DNA of 42,238 bases from Lentimicrobiaceae bacterium (GTDB lineage Bacteria; Bacteroidota; Bacteroidia; Bacteroidales; JAGONC01). The notes beneath the pieces are model-generated. The model was given only the letters and a program-made list of their open reading frames with translations, did no database searches and was not told the origin of the DNA. The stretch's first letter is position 1. Every line of letters begins with the position of its first letter. The stretch spans positions 1 through 42,238 of the forward strand of contig JAGONC010000029.1 of the NCBI GenBank assembly GCA_017993235.1, read 5' to 3'. Positions 27,401 through 32,759 of this stretch are shown here, piece by piece. The translations under genes and the position numbers were made by a program.

Positions 27401-28020
27401 GCATGCATTCACTGAGTACCACCTATGACTTTAACTGGCATATCAGGGCTTATGTTGACTGGATGAACCAGCCGCTGGATCCGGGTAAACCGGTTCAGTC
27501 AGAACCAGTCATTTATCCTGTGAATGCTCAGCTGGCCATCAATGCTTTGCCGACACCCATCGTTGTTCCATTCAATCCACAGACCCGCTCACTGGTTGGA
27601 TACAATGTATGGCGCAATGGCGAAGTCATCACCGAAACGCCCATCACTGAAACATCCTATGCCGATCTTGGATTGGAAAACGGCGCGTACGAATATTGCG
27701 TAACAGCCAATTACGGTGGATTATGTGAATCAGAGGCCGTCTGCGACGATGCTGACATCACTGTGGGTATGAACGAGTTGGATAATTCACTGATCAGGAT
27801 CTACCCAAATCCGGCAGATGATAATGTAAACGTCATGACCACCATACAGCTCAAGACCATCCGGATGATGAACTACACGGGTCAGATGATCTACAACCGC
27901 CAGGATGTGAATGCCAACGAGATCGTGAAGATCAATACGTCTTCTCTCGAAGCGGGTATCTATTTCATCATTGTTGAAACCAATGATGGCACGTATTCGA
28001 AGAAGGTGACGATTCAGTAG
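24454..28020 (+). CDS. Large secreted multidomain protein with T9SS sorting domain
   Basis: The 1188-residue protein has a signal peptide (MKKGLLLICTLLISALTYVNAQ). Two consecutive copies of a 201-residue jelly-roll/lectin-like domain follow (residues 26-226 and 227-427), each starting DDFESYTVG and containing NPTWWTTWSEDPGSAEDALI. Then comes a BACON/IG-like stretch (VTPEALTPSVVSGEVEDGML), a beta-rich region, fibronectin type III-like domains (DVILDWDAPAGG, LEGYNVYRD) and a second beta-rich module. The end is a type A T9SS C-terminal domain (IRIYPNPADDNVNV ... GIYFIIVETNDG ... KKVTIQ). It should be exported to the cell surface and anchored there. Its ligand is unknown. It follows GH92 and has its own promoter and a strong terminator. 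Confidence 0.9.
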   Translation: MKKGLLLICTLLISALTYVNAQPYQDDFESYTVGGYVAVQNPTWWTTWSEDPGSAEDALISDAQSHSSSKSVKVDGSTDLILQLNDLLAGKYHVNFWFYVPTGFGGYYNLLHDFAGSSSEWGLEVYFNTNGTGYINAGGENAATFNYPKDTWFYIENIVNLDDDEAELHINNVLIHTWQWSLQATGEEGLKKLDAADLFAGAPTGETPTYYFDDMDFDYEVTVLYEDDFESYTVGNYLAVQNPTWWTTWSEDPGSAEDALISNAQSHSSSKSVKVDGSTDLILKLGDKLAGQYNLNWWYYVPTGYGGYYNILHDFAGSNSEWGLEVYFKTNGTGFIHAGGENAATFNYPKDTWFYVENIINLDDDVAELYINNVMVYTWQWSLQASGGDGLKKLDAVDFYAGAEDPEVPMYYFDDVAYQELAVATFPVIEVTPEALTPSVVSGEVEDGMLTIANTGDNDLIYTISMVYDVEKDYQPAAVQPGTTPVSLTYERAVRRDYDPGSYPPVNSRDEVVLHYDGDPYYGILFYNWPIQVQIGAMFPSATTLQYAGMGLTSIDVFVQTSIGITQSKVKVFGMGSENAPGSLLHSQSFTAEDGWNTIEFNNPVPVTGEDLWIVYSFMELDSVYAASTDEGLAPDPNGRWQQIGTGPWQKSSLPYDYNVRGLLTGEPIEQWLFIDQMEGEVEPGGSDEINLTFDASMLLEGTYNATIIIYSNDLVNPVLEIPVTLTVTPSPLVPPSNLTAEVDCHDVILDWDAPAGGKSVLEGYNVYRDAVLINPDPIVETTYTDMLVDPETYAYTVKAVYDEGMSIASNEAIADVEATDPVNQLEISNVEGTPDVYLTWMPPGELPQWIFYDNETIQGSIGLTNGGTFDVAALFSADFLEAYEGMYITAISMYPLGGLTTYVLKIWGGESSEVLLEQLVDPSIEAWNIFDLTTPVLIDGSQQLYIGYSCINQPTGDYPAGYDSGPMVPGGDMINLSGDWQSMHSLSTTYDFNWHIRAYVDWMNQPLDPGKPVQSEPVIYPVNAQLAINALPTPIVVPFNPQTRSLVGYNVWRNGEVITETPITETSYADLGLENGAYEYCVTANYGGLCESEAVCDDADITVGMNELDNSLIRIYPNPADDNVNVMTTIQLKTIRMMNYTGQMIYNRQDVNANEIVKINTSSLEAGIYFIIVETNDGTYSKKVTIQ
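24529..25734 (+). repeat. In-frame tandem duplication of 603 bp
   Basis: Nucleotides 24529-25131 and 25132-25734 encode the two lectin-like domains without any gap. The proteins are nearly identical over long blocks and the DNA is still clearly similar, with many synonymous differences. This is therefore an old enough duplication to have drifted, but one kept under selection. Confidence 0.9.
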
Positions 28021-28067
28021 GATGTTTGTACCTGGCAGCCACCATACTAGGGTGAATATCGATCACT

Positions 28068-28118
28068 GATTACCCAGGCAGAGGTGGAAGTTGAGGTAGA
28101 AGTAGAAGGTTGAAAGGA
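28068..28118 (+). repeat. Partial copy (left half) of a dispersed purine-rich repeat
   Basis: The sequence from GATTACCCAGGCAGAGGTGG onward is a run of GAAGTT/GAGGTA-like hexamers. It matches the left part of the element at 28530 base for base over most of about 48 nt. It sits between the T9SS gene and its terminator. Confidence 0.7.
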
Positions 28119-28119
28119 A

Positions 28120-28150
28120 GAGGGTGTCTCAAAAGTGAGGCACCCTCTTT
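28120..28150 (+). terminator. Rho-independent terminator after the large T9SS gene
   Basis: GAGGGTGTCTC (28120-28130), loop AAAAGT, GAGGCACCCTC (28137-28147) with one G-U pair, followed by TTTTGTTT. Strong stem and T-run; about 100 bp after the stop codon. Confidence 0.85.
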
Positions 28151-28384
28151 TGTTTCCCCCTCTTCCGATTCCTTGATCCTGTTTATTATACATTTTTTGC
28201 TCCCCGGCCGCAGGGTCACGTATGTTTCTTTTACTTTTTTGTGACCATAGCTCGATCGATCCCTCACTCTGCCAAATACCCGTCGCATGGCTCCGGGTAT
28301 TTGGTACCACCAGGGCTTCGCTGCCCTGAACTGCGCCCTGAATTTAAATACATTTTCATACACCGGGGGTGTTCCATCTTAGTA

Positions 28385-28457
28385 GCACCGTAGGTGCGAC
28401 ATATTGGTAGCAAAAATCGTCAGCCGATCATTTCAGAACCTCGTCAGGGGTGACATA
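28385..28457 (+). repeat. Two diverged copies of a short hairpin-plus-GACATA repeat
   Basis: GCACC-GTA-GGTGC-GACATA (28385-28403) and ACCTCGTCAGGGGTGACATA (28438-28457) have the same plan: a small stem-loop, then YGACATA, then a purine-rich tail. They resemble interspersed intergenic repeats I have seen in other Bacteroidetes genomes. No function is known to me. Confidence 0.5.
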
Positions 28458-28529
28458 GAAGAAGCCGTTGGGAATAACTTGATGTTAGAATTGGGCCCCG
28501 GCGGAAAGGCAGGATGAATAGCCATTACC

Positions 28530-28681
28530 GATTAGCCAGGTAGAGGTGAAAGTTGAAGTTAAAGTTGATATTTGAACGGAAGTCAGATTTCCCAAATATT
28601 TCTGAATTCACAGTTCCGTTGGTAAATCGCCTTCGCCTTTCAGTTCAACTTCCACTTTGTATGTTCGTATGTTGGATATTC
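28530..28681 (+). repeat. Dispersed palindromic element, copy A
   Basis: The left arm is purine-rich (GAGGTGAAAGTTGAAGTTAA) and the right arm pyrimidine-rich (28630-28681, ending TATGTTCGTATGTTGGATAT plus TC). The right arm matches copy B (40136-40187) with only a few differences over about 52 nt. The arms are imperfectly complementary, so the element could fold. It encodes nothing recognisable. Confidence 0.7.
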
Positions 28682-28707
28682 TTTCCTCTCCCCGGCCGCA
28701 TGGCCGC

Positions 28708-28783
28708 GTTATGGCTTCGCAACTGGAAAGCTCCCTCGGCCCTTCGGGCCTCAGTCCGCTTCCCTAGGTTGCTCCGCCATAAC
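28708..28783. repeat. Nested palindrome, possible structured RNA or REP-like element
   Basis: The outer arms GTTATGGCTTCGCAAC (28708-28723) and GTTGCTCCGCCATAAC (28768-28783) pair except for three central bases. Inside is GGCCC-TTC-GGGCC (28738-28750). No promoter or T-run is visible. Confidence 0.5.
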
Positions 28784-29068
28784 TGATAATTATGCAGAGC
28801 AAGTTATACTGTTGTATTTATAAACGACCTAGGACTTCGCAGGCGGGGTACCCACACGGCAAAAATGGCGTGCCCTTTCCCCCTAAGCCATTGAGCCGTA
28901 TGTGGGTCGCCGAGAAGTCCAGTCTAGATTTTTACTCATATAATTGTTTATTATTCAAGGTATTCGTGAGCTCGCTTCGCTCGGTTCTTTTGGTACTTTT
29001 TGGAGTTTACCCCGATTTACATCGGGGTTTCATGACAAAGAAAAGGACATGCTTAAGTATTTGTGAAT

Positions 29069-29112
29069 AAAAAAAAGGAGGCTGTCTCATAATTCGAGAC
29101 AGCCTCCTTTTA
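29069..29112. terminator. Bidirectional rho-independent terminator
   Basis: GGAGGCTGTCTC (29077-29088), loop ATAATTC, GAGACAGCCTCC (29096-29107). The 12-bp stem is perfect, with an A-run before and a T-run after, so it can act on both strands. It lies just upstream of the AT-rich cassette-like region. Confidence 0.85.
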
Positions 29113-29150
29113 TCCAACGCACTGGGTATAGCGGCAAAACGTTATGGGTT
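29111..29150 (+). repeat. attC-like site 0, upstream of cassette A
   Basis: AACG (29116-29119) and CGTT (29140-29143) are separated by 20 nt; the sequence from 29140 onward pairs with the end of cassette A at 29959-29977. The left half, TATCCAAC, would belong to a preceding unit. Confidence 0.5.
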
Positions 29151-29209
29151 AGCAATTTTTTTTAAATGTATTCGTTTCGTCAATATTTCCAAACCAAAAA
29201 AGTAATAAA

Positions 29210-29959
29210 ATGAAAAAGCCTTTTTTAATTTTATTTTCCTTATTCATTTCTGGAATATGTTTGAGTCAAAATGGATTTTACATTGGCTATGAAAATGGAG
29301 GATTATTTGACAGGTTTCATTACGTGAATAGTAAAGGATTTGAGTTAACCCAGACATCAATAGGTGGTGTGCTAGGCGGAATTGTGGGTTATAAGTACAA
29401 AAGTTATAGTATAGAAACAGGATTTTACGGTTATTACTCCGAATATCCTATGATTGAATATGATTATACTACATTCAAGGTTAATAAATCCAATTCTTCA
29501 GGTAGTGGTGCAGAAAATTGGGTTATACCAATTCGCCTGGGAATGGAATTTTTAACTGCCAAGCAAAAATTATTTATTAAACCTGAAATTGCCTTTGATA
29601 TTTTCATTTCACGTGATTACTCAGAAAGCCAACCTACTATGGGTTGGGGTGAAAACGTATCTGCATTTCCTGGAGATCCTAATTTTATTCCAACTACATC
29701 AGATTCAACTAGAGCATATGGCTATATCTCTTCAAAAATGAATTTTGGGATTGAAACAAGTTTATCAATCGGTTACCGATTCAGACAAAAGGTAGATCTT
29801 TTTATTAAAGGAAGTTATCTTGCTAATTTCAGTCCATTGTACTACGAAACAATAACTCATTATTCAAATATTGAAACAGTTAGTGCCACAGATGTAAATG
29901 TCAATTCTTTTTTAATGCAAATTGGTCTTAAGTACTACTTCGCAAAAAGAGAAAAATGA
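29210..29959 (+). CDS. Small outer-membrane beta-barrel protein (cassette A)
   Basis: The protein has 249 residues with a signal peptide (MKKPFLILFSLFISGICLSQ) and repeated amphipathic strands rich in Gly, Tyr and Phe (GVLGGIVGYKYKSYSIETGF, IETSLSIGYRFRQKVDLFIK). It ends in MQIGLKYYFAKREK, a typical barrel-closing strand. It resembles the generic outer-membrane beta-barrel (PorT/OmpA-like) proteins of Bacteroidetes, but I cannot name a family. Base use is much more AT-rich than the core genes. It is flanked by a 19-nt inverted repeat with 17 matches (29140-29158 and 29959-29977), which marks it as a discrete unit. The stop codon overlaps the start of the right repeat. Confidence 0.8.
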   Translation: MKKPFLILFSLFISGICLSQNGFYIGYENGGLFDRFHYVNSKGFELTQTSIGGVLGGIVGYKYKSYSIETGFYGYYSEYPMIEYDYTTFKVNKSNSSGSGAENWVIPIRLGMEFLTAKQKLFIKPEIAFDIFISRDYSESQPTMGWGENVSAFPGDPNFIPTTSDSTRAYGYISSKMNFGIETSLSIGYRFRQKVDLFIKGSYLANFSPLYYETITHYSNIETVSATDVNVNSFLMQIGLKYYFAKREK

Positions 29960-29965
29960 AATTGC

Positions 29966-30005
29966 CTACCCATAACGAATGCGCAGCGCCCTGGGCGTTA
30001 GCCAC
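29966..30005 (+). repeat. attC-like site 1, between cassettes A and B
   Basis: CCCATAACG ends unit A and CGTTAGCC starts unit B. The 18 nt between AACG and CGTT contain GCGCAGCGC and form a GC-rich palindrome, which contrasts with the AT-rich genes on both sides. Confidence 0.55.
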
Positions 30006-30030
30006 TATTTGTAAACTTAAATCCCAGCAT

Positions 30031-30468
30031 ATGAAAAAACTAGTTTTAAACGCAATTTTGCTCATGGTATTTATCATATTGGGCACAATCCTGAATGCAC
30101 AAAGCTCAAATGAGTGGTCAATGGTATTAAATAATGATCATTCATCATTTACGATCAAAATCATAAACAATCAATTGACTTTTTATTTTGATAATATAAC
30201 TGACACACTTTCCTTCTCACAAGGAAATAAAAAGCCAATTAAATCAGGTTGCGTAATTGAAATAATGATCAAAAACAACAATAAAGTAATTTTTACGTCA
30301 ACTGATAAAAATTTGAATTCTGATAAAACGAAAATTGTCGTTCCAATGTCAGATGTTTATAATAGTTTGAAAGGGATTAAATTACCTACTAAGCCCATAT
30401 ATTTGATATCCATAAAGGATGAAAATGTTGTTAAAGAAATACTTCAATTTAATTTCTTTGAAAAATAG
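30031..30468 (+). CDS. Secreted protein of unknown function (cassette B)
   Basis: From ATG 30031 the protein has 145 residues with a signal peptide (MKKLVLNAILLMVFIILGTILNAQ). The frame opens earlier at 29956 but that part runs through the palindromic site, so it is rejected. The mature part is small, Lys/Asn/Ile-rich and beta-strand-like (SSFTIKIINNQLTFYFDNIT). I recognise no family. The inverted repeat around it is TTAGCCACTATTTGTAA (from 29998) versus TTACAAACAGTGGCTAA (30478-30494), with one mismatch. Confidence 0.7.
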   Translation: MKKLVLNAILLMVFIILGTILNAQSSNEWSMVLNNDHSSFTIKIINNQLTFYFDNITDTLSFSQGNKKPIKSGCVIEIMIKNNNKVIFTSTDKNLNSDKTKIVVPMSDVYNSLKGIKLPTKPIYLISIKDENVVKEILQFNFFEK

Positions 30469-30477
30469 TATATGTAG

Positions 30478-30583
30478 TTACAAACAGTGGCTAATATGCC
30501 GCTAACCGCAACAAAGCCTGCGGCAATGTTGCAAGCAAAGGTTGCACCTTTGTTGCGTTTAGCGGCAACACGTTACCGGCAAT
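30478..30583 (+). repeat. attC-like site 2, long palindrome between cassettes B and C
   Basis: The arms TGCCGCTAACCGCAACAAAG (30497-30516) and CTTTGTTGCGTTTAGCGGCA (30548-30567) pair at 19 of 20 positions around a 31-nt centre. Outside the arms, GTGGCTAAT closes unit B and CGTTACCGG opens unit C. Confidence 0.65.
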
Positions 30584-30598
30584 GCTAAAAACACCAAA

Positions 30599-31192
30599 AT
30601 GGGAGAACTTGAGCATAAATATTTTGATAGTCGAAAATCCTTCCGAAACTGGTTAGAAGAGAATCATAATAGGAGTTTGGGTATTTGGATGATTTTTTAT
30701 AAAAAGCACGTAAATATTGACTGCATAGAATATAATGAAGCTCTGGAAGAAGCTCTTTGTTTTGGATGGATTGATAGTATAATAAAGAAAGTGGATGATG
30801 ATCAATATTTAAGAAAATTTACACCGAGAACTAATGTTTCCAAATGGTCAGATTTAAATAAAAGAATGTTGCTTTCATTGATAAACGAAGATAAAATGAC
30901 TGAAGCGGGACTAAAAAAGATTGATATTTATTTAAAAACAGGTAAAGTTGATTGGGATGTTAAAAGTCCAAAGAGAGCTAATGAGAAAAAAGAATTTCAC
31001 ATTCCAGATTTTATCTTAAAAGAACTCGTTAAAAATGAACCGGCATTAACAAATTTCAATAATCTTGCTCAGACTTATAAACGACACTATATACTCTGGA
31101 TTACCGATGCCAAAAGAGAAGAAACAATTCTGAGTAGATTGAAAGAGTCAATAGAATTATTAAAAGAAAATAGAAAATTAGGATTGAAATAG
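30599..31192 (+). CDS. YdeI/OmpD-associated family protein (cassette C)
   Basis: The 197-residue cytoplasmic protein starts MGELEHKYFDSRKSFRNWLE. It has the YdeI signature: NRSLGIWMIFYKK, YNEALEEALCFGWIDSIIKK, and RKFTPRTNVSKWSDLNK followed by the MTEAGLKKI region and the C-terminal ITDAKREETILSRL block. The family is widespread and small; its members are annotated as bacteriocin-protection or antimicrobial-peptide-resistance proteins, but the molecular function is unclear. It carries no signal peptide. TTACCGGCA (30573-30581) before and TGCCGGTAA (31209-31217) after the gene form its flanking inverted repeat. Lone accessory genes of this type are common cassette cargo. Confidence 0.88.
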   Translation: MGELEHKYFDSRKSFRNWLEENHNRSLGIWMIFYKKHVNIDCIEYNEALEEALCFGWIDSIIKKVDDDQYLRKFTPRTNVSKWSDLNKRMLLSLINEDKMTEAGLKKIDIYLKTGKVDWDVKSPKRANEKKEFHIPDFILKELVKNEPALTNFNNLAQTYKRHYILWITDAKREETILSRLKESIELLKENRKLGLK

Positions 31193-31208
31193 TAGGATAA
31201 AAAGCACG

Positions 31209-31265
31209 TGCCGGTAATAAGTAAGGCTTCGTGCGGCGCAAGCCCAGCATGAAGCCGTGTTGCAC
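31209..31265 (+). repeat. attC-like site 3, between cassette C and the recombinase unit
   Basis: Stem GGCTTCGTGC (31225-31234) pairs with GCATGAAGCC (31247-31256) around the 12-nt loop GGCGCAAGCCCA. Nucleotides 31216-31256 repeat at 32535-32575 with one change. CGTGTTGCAC (31256-31265) opens the next unit. Confidence 0.6.
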
Positions 31266-31272
31266 AGCCTGT

Positions 31273-31287
31273 CCCGCTGAAAGCGGG
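31273..31287. repeat. Small hairpin at one edge of the recombinase remnant
   Basis: CCCGCT-GAA-AGCGGG. A second palindrome, TCCCGTC...GACGGGA with inner ACGC/GCGT (31944-31973), lies at the other edge. These may be remnants of insertion-element ends. Confidence 0.5.
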
Positions 31288-31289
31288 AA

Positions 31290-31887
31290 AATCCCGCCAC
31301 GTGATAACGCTCAATGATCTCTGCCAGTTCATGGCCAGGTCTCACCGGTGTATGTGGATCATCATCCGCTCCGAATCAATGTCCTTCAACTCCAGGCGCG
31401 AGACTTCCCGTGCACGGAGTCCGGCAGAATACATCAACGACAGCAGTACTCGATGCTTTAACAACTCCGGAGCTTTTAACAGAGCCCGGCATTCGGATCG
31501 GTTCAGTACTACCGGCAGCTTCTTCTCCCGATGGATCGATGGTAGCATTACTACTTTTTCATTCATTCCCAGCAACCGGTAACAATACCGAAGACCGTAA
31601 ACCGTGAATTTAAAGTCACTCAGCGAAGGACGCGCCGATTTGCGTGCCAGCGAAGCCAGGTACCTGTTGATCTCCCGCTCGCTGATATGCTGCGGAAGTT
31701 TGCCGAAATGCAGGTTTAGATGAGCCAGCTTGCGTTTATAGTTGGTAAGCGTACTTTGCGTCTGTTCGCTTAAGGTAACCTTATCCTGCAGTTCCTGGTA
31801 CAGTTTTGAAAACCCATGAATTTCATGGCAGGCTTGTTCTACAATCGTAAATGTTTTTTTACGTAACTTAGGTGTGGCTTTTTCCAT
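31290..31887 (-). pseudogene. Truncated tyrosine recombinase with a possible IS91-transposase-like tail
   Basis: The 181-residue open part (31342-31887) is the N-terminal core-binding domain (TQSTLTNYKRKLAHLNLHFG, INRYLASLA, GLRYCYRLLGMN) plus the beginning of the catalytic domain (LPVVLNRSECRALLKA, SAGLRAREVSRLELKDID with the first catalytic Arg). It then stops at MMIHIHR; the HxxR, second His and nucleophilic Tyr are missing, so it cannot recombine DNA. In another frame immediately after, minus-strand sequence reads VRPGHELAEIIERYHVAGF, which resembles the start of IS91-family transposases. Those are often found after a tyrosine recombinase in this phylum, so an internal deletion joining the two genes is likely. 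It runs opposite to the cassette genes. Confidence 0.75.
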
Positions 31888-31977
31888 AATATGAAGAGTT
31901 TTGTTGTTAATACCCTTTATACTGTTTTCAATGAAAAAAGCTTTCCCGTCTCTACGCTCAGCGTGGGACGGGATTTA

Positions 31978-32109
31978 GTGCAACACGCGGTATAAAAAAT
32001 TGCCGGGATAGTAGGTAATTCAAGGGTAGTAGCCTGCTTCAACTTTTGTGTATCTTGATAGGAAATCACCCGCAATCGGCAACTTTTCATACCACCGACC
32101 GTTATGTGC
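31978..32109 (+). repeat. attC-like site 4, VCR-sized palindrome before cassette D
   Basis: GTGCAACACG (31978-31987) closes the recombinase unit. The arms GGTATAAAAAATTGCCG (31989-32005) and CGGCAACTTTTCATACC (32077-32093) match at 15 of 17 positions; both differences allow G-U pairing. CGTTATGTGC (32100-32109) opens unit D. The total length of about 130 nt is like Vibrio cholerae repeats. The stretch 31888-32175 has no gene. Confidence 0.65.
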
Positions 32110-32175
32110 CATGCCAGGTCAATCGCACAAATAAAAAATTTATTGAAGCTTAATAATAAAACCTAATCGATACTA

Positions 32176-32517
32176 ATGAACACAGATCAGATTAAGAAAC
32201 CATTCAACAAAAGAGCATTTATCGCAAGTACAATGTTCTTTTCTGGTACTATTTTGCCATTCTCCGGGTATATGAACCATAGACTTCAAATTGAACCTAT
32301 TATCGGAGCTAGGCACTTTTGGATGTCAGTTCACGATATGGCTGCGATTTTGTTTACTATATCCGTGGTTATACATGTCTACTATAACTGGCATTCTTTG
32401 GTAAAATACATCAATAAAGCCAAGACAATAAGAGTAAGTAAAGAAGCATTCGCTGCTCTTATAATCGTGTTGGCAATAGTTGGATTGTTCTCTACTCATG
32501 CTTTTCATACCTTTTAA
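32176..32517 (+). CDS. DUF4405 family membrane protein (cassette D)
   Basis: The 113-residue integral membrane protein has three hydrophobic segments, at about residues 14-31, 47-67 and 90-110. ARHFWMSVHDMAAILFTISVVIHVYYNW carries the paired His residues typical of DUF4405 (cytochrome b561-like) proteins, with more His at the C terminus (STHAFHTF). Haem binding is a family-based guess. It lies in the same orientation as the other cassette genes and is bracketed by TTATGTGC (32102-32109) and GCACACAA (32529-32536). The gene is AT-rich. Confidence 0.82.
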   Translation: MNTDQIKKPFNKRAFIASTMFFSGTILPFSGYMNHRLQIEPIIGARHFWMSVHDMAAILFTISVVIHVYYNWHSLVKYINKAKTIRVSKEAFAALIIVLAIVGLFSTHAFHTF

Positions 32518-32528
32518 TAAATAGTACA

Positions 32529-32594
32529 GCACACAATAAGTAAGGCTTCGTGCGGCGCAAGCCCAGCACGAAGCCTTACTTATTAGTGTTTCGT
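32529..32594 (+). repeat. attC-like site 5, near-perfect hairpin after cassette D
   Basis: AATAAGTAAGGCTTCGTGC (32535-32553) and GCACGAAGCCTTACTTATT (32566-32584) form a perfect 19-bp stem with a 12-nt loop. Beyond a bulged A, ACAC/GTGT extends it. It could also act as a terminator, but the 41-nt near-identity to site 3 suggests a recombination site. The stretch up to 32759 contains no gene. Confidence 0.65.
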
Positions 32595-32759
32595 GCATTA
32601 TCTTGTCTTATTCGTTAATACTTTTCAGATAATAGAATATCGTGTATGTTGAAATAGGTCAAATAAAGAATAACCATTGTTTTTACTACAACCGAAGTTA
32701 AGCAGGATGATAGTTAGCTTTTTTATGAGCCGGTATTTGTGTTTGTTTTTTAGCATGGA

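Larger units (their letters stand above)
28151..29068. other. Long non-coding stretch with palindromes and dispersed repeats
   Basis: Together with the flanking terminators, no credible gene lies between 28021 and 29209; the short open frames run through palindromes and repeats and have no family signature. Contents in order: an 11-bp perfect inverted repeat CCAAATACCCG/CGGGTATTTGG (28272-28304); two related mini-hairpins followed by GACATA (28385-28403 and 28438-28457); the dispersed element (28530-28681); a nested palindrome (28708-28783); and the hairpin ACCCCGAT/ATCGGGGT (29009-29028). Confidence 0.75.
29111..32594 (+). mobile_element. Candidate integron-like gene cassette array
   Basis: Five consecutive units are each bracketed by their own inverted repeat: GTT-type core before, AAC/AAT-type core after. 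Palindromic sites lie between them. The unit repeats are: A, CGTTATGGGT...ACCCATAACG; B, TTAGCCAC...GTGGCTAA; C, TTACCGGCA...TGCCGGTAA; recombinase unit, CGTGTTGCAC...GTGCAACACG; D, TTATGTGC...GCACACAA (one mismatch). All complete genes point the same way and are AT-rich compared with both flanks. This is what is expected when each attC site is assembled from both ends of a circularised cassette. There is no intact integrase in the window and the cores deviate from the classical GTTRRRY, so the identification is by geometry only. Confidence 0.6.

Noticed and set aside
28047..29070. Several open frames of 60-97 codons on both strands
   Set aside because: They run through terminators, palindromes and dispersed repeats, have low-complexity or Arg/Ser/Pro-rich products and match no family.
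29956..30030. Upstream extension of the cassette B gene
   Set aside because: It passes through palindromic site 1, and the signal peptide starts at 30031.
31087..31332. Minus-strand frame of 81 codons
   Set aside because: It overlaps the end of the YdeI-family gene and the palindromic site; its codons are a shadow of the recombinase/IS91-like remnant in another frame.
29111..32594. Classical class 1 or chromosomal integron
   Set aside because: No intI gene or attI is visible and the cores GTTATGG, GTTAGCC, GTTACCG and GTTGCAC do not fit GTTRRRY; only the cassette geometry is supported.
32529..32594. Plain transcription terminator explanation for site 5
   Set aside because: There is no T-run on either side, and 41 nt are shared with site 3 behind an unrelated gene.
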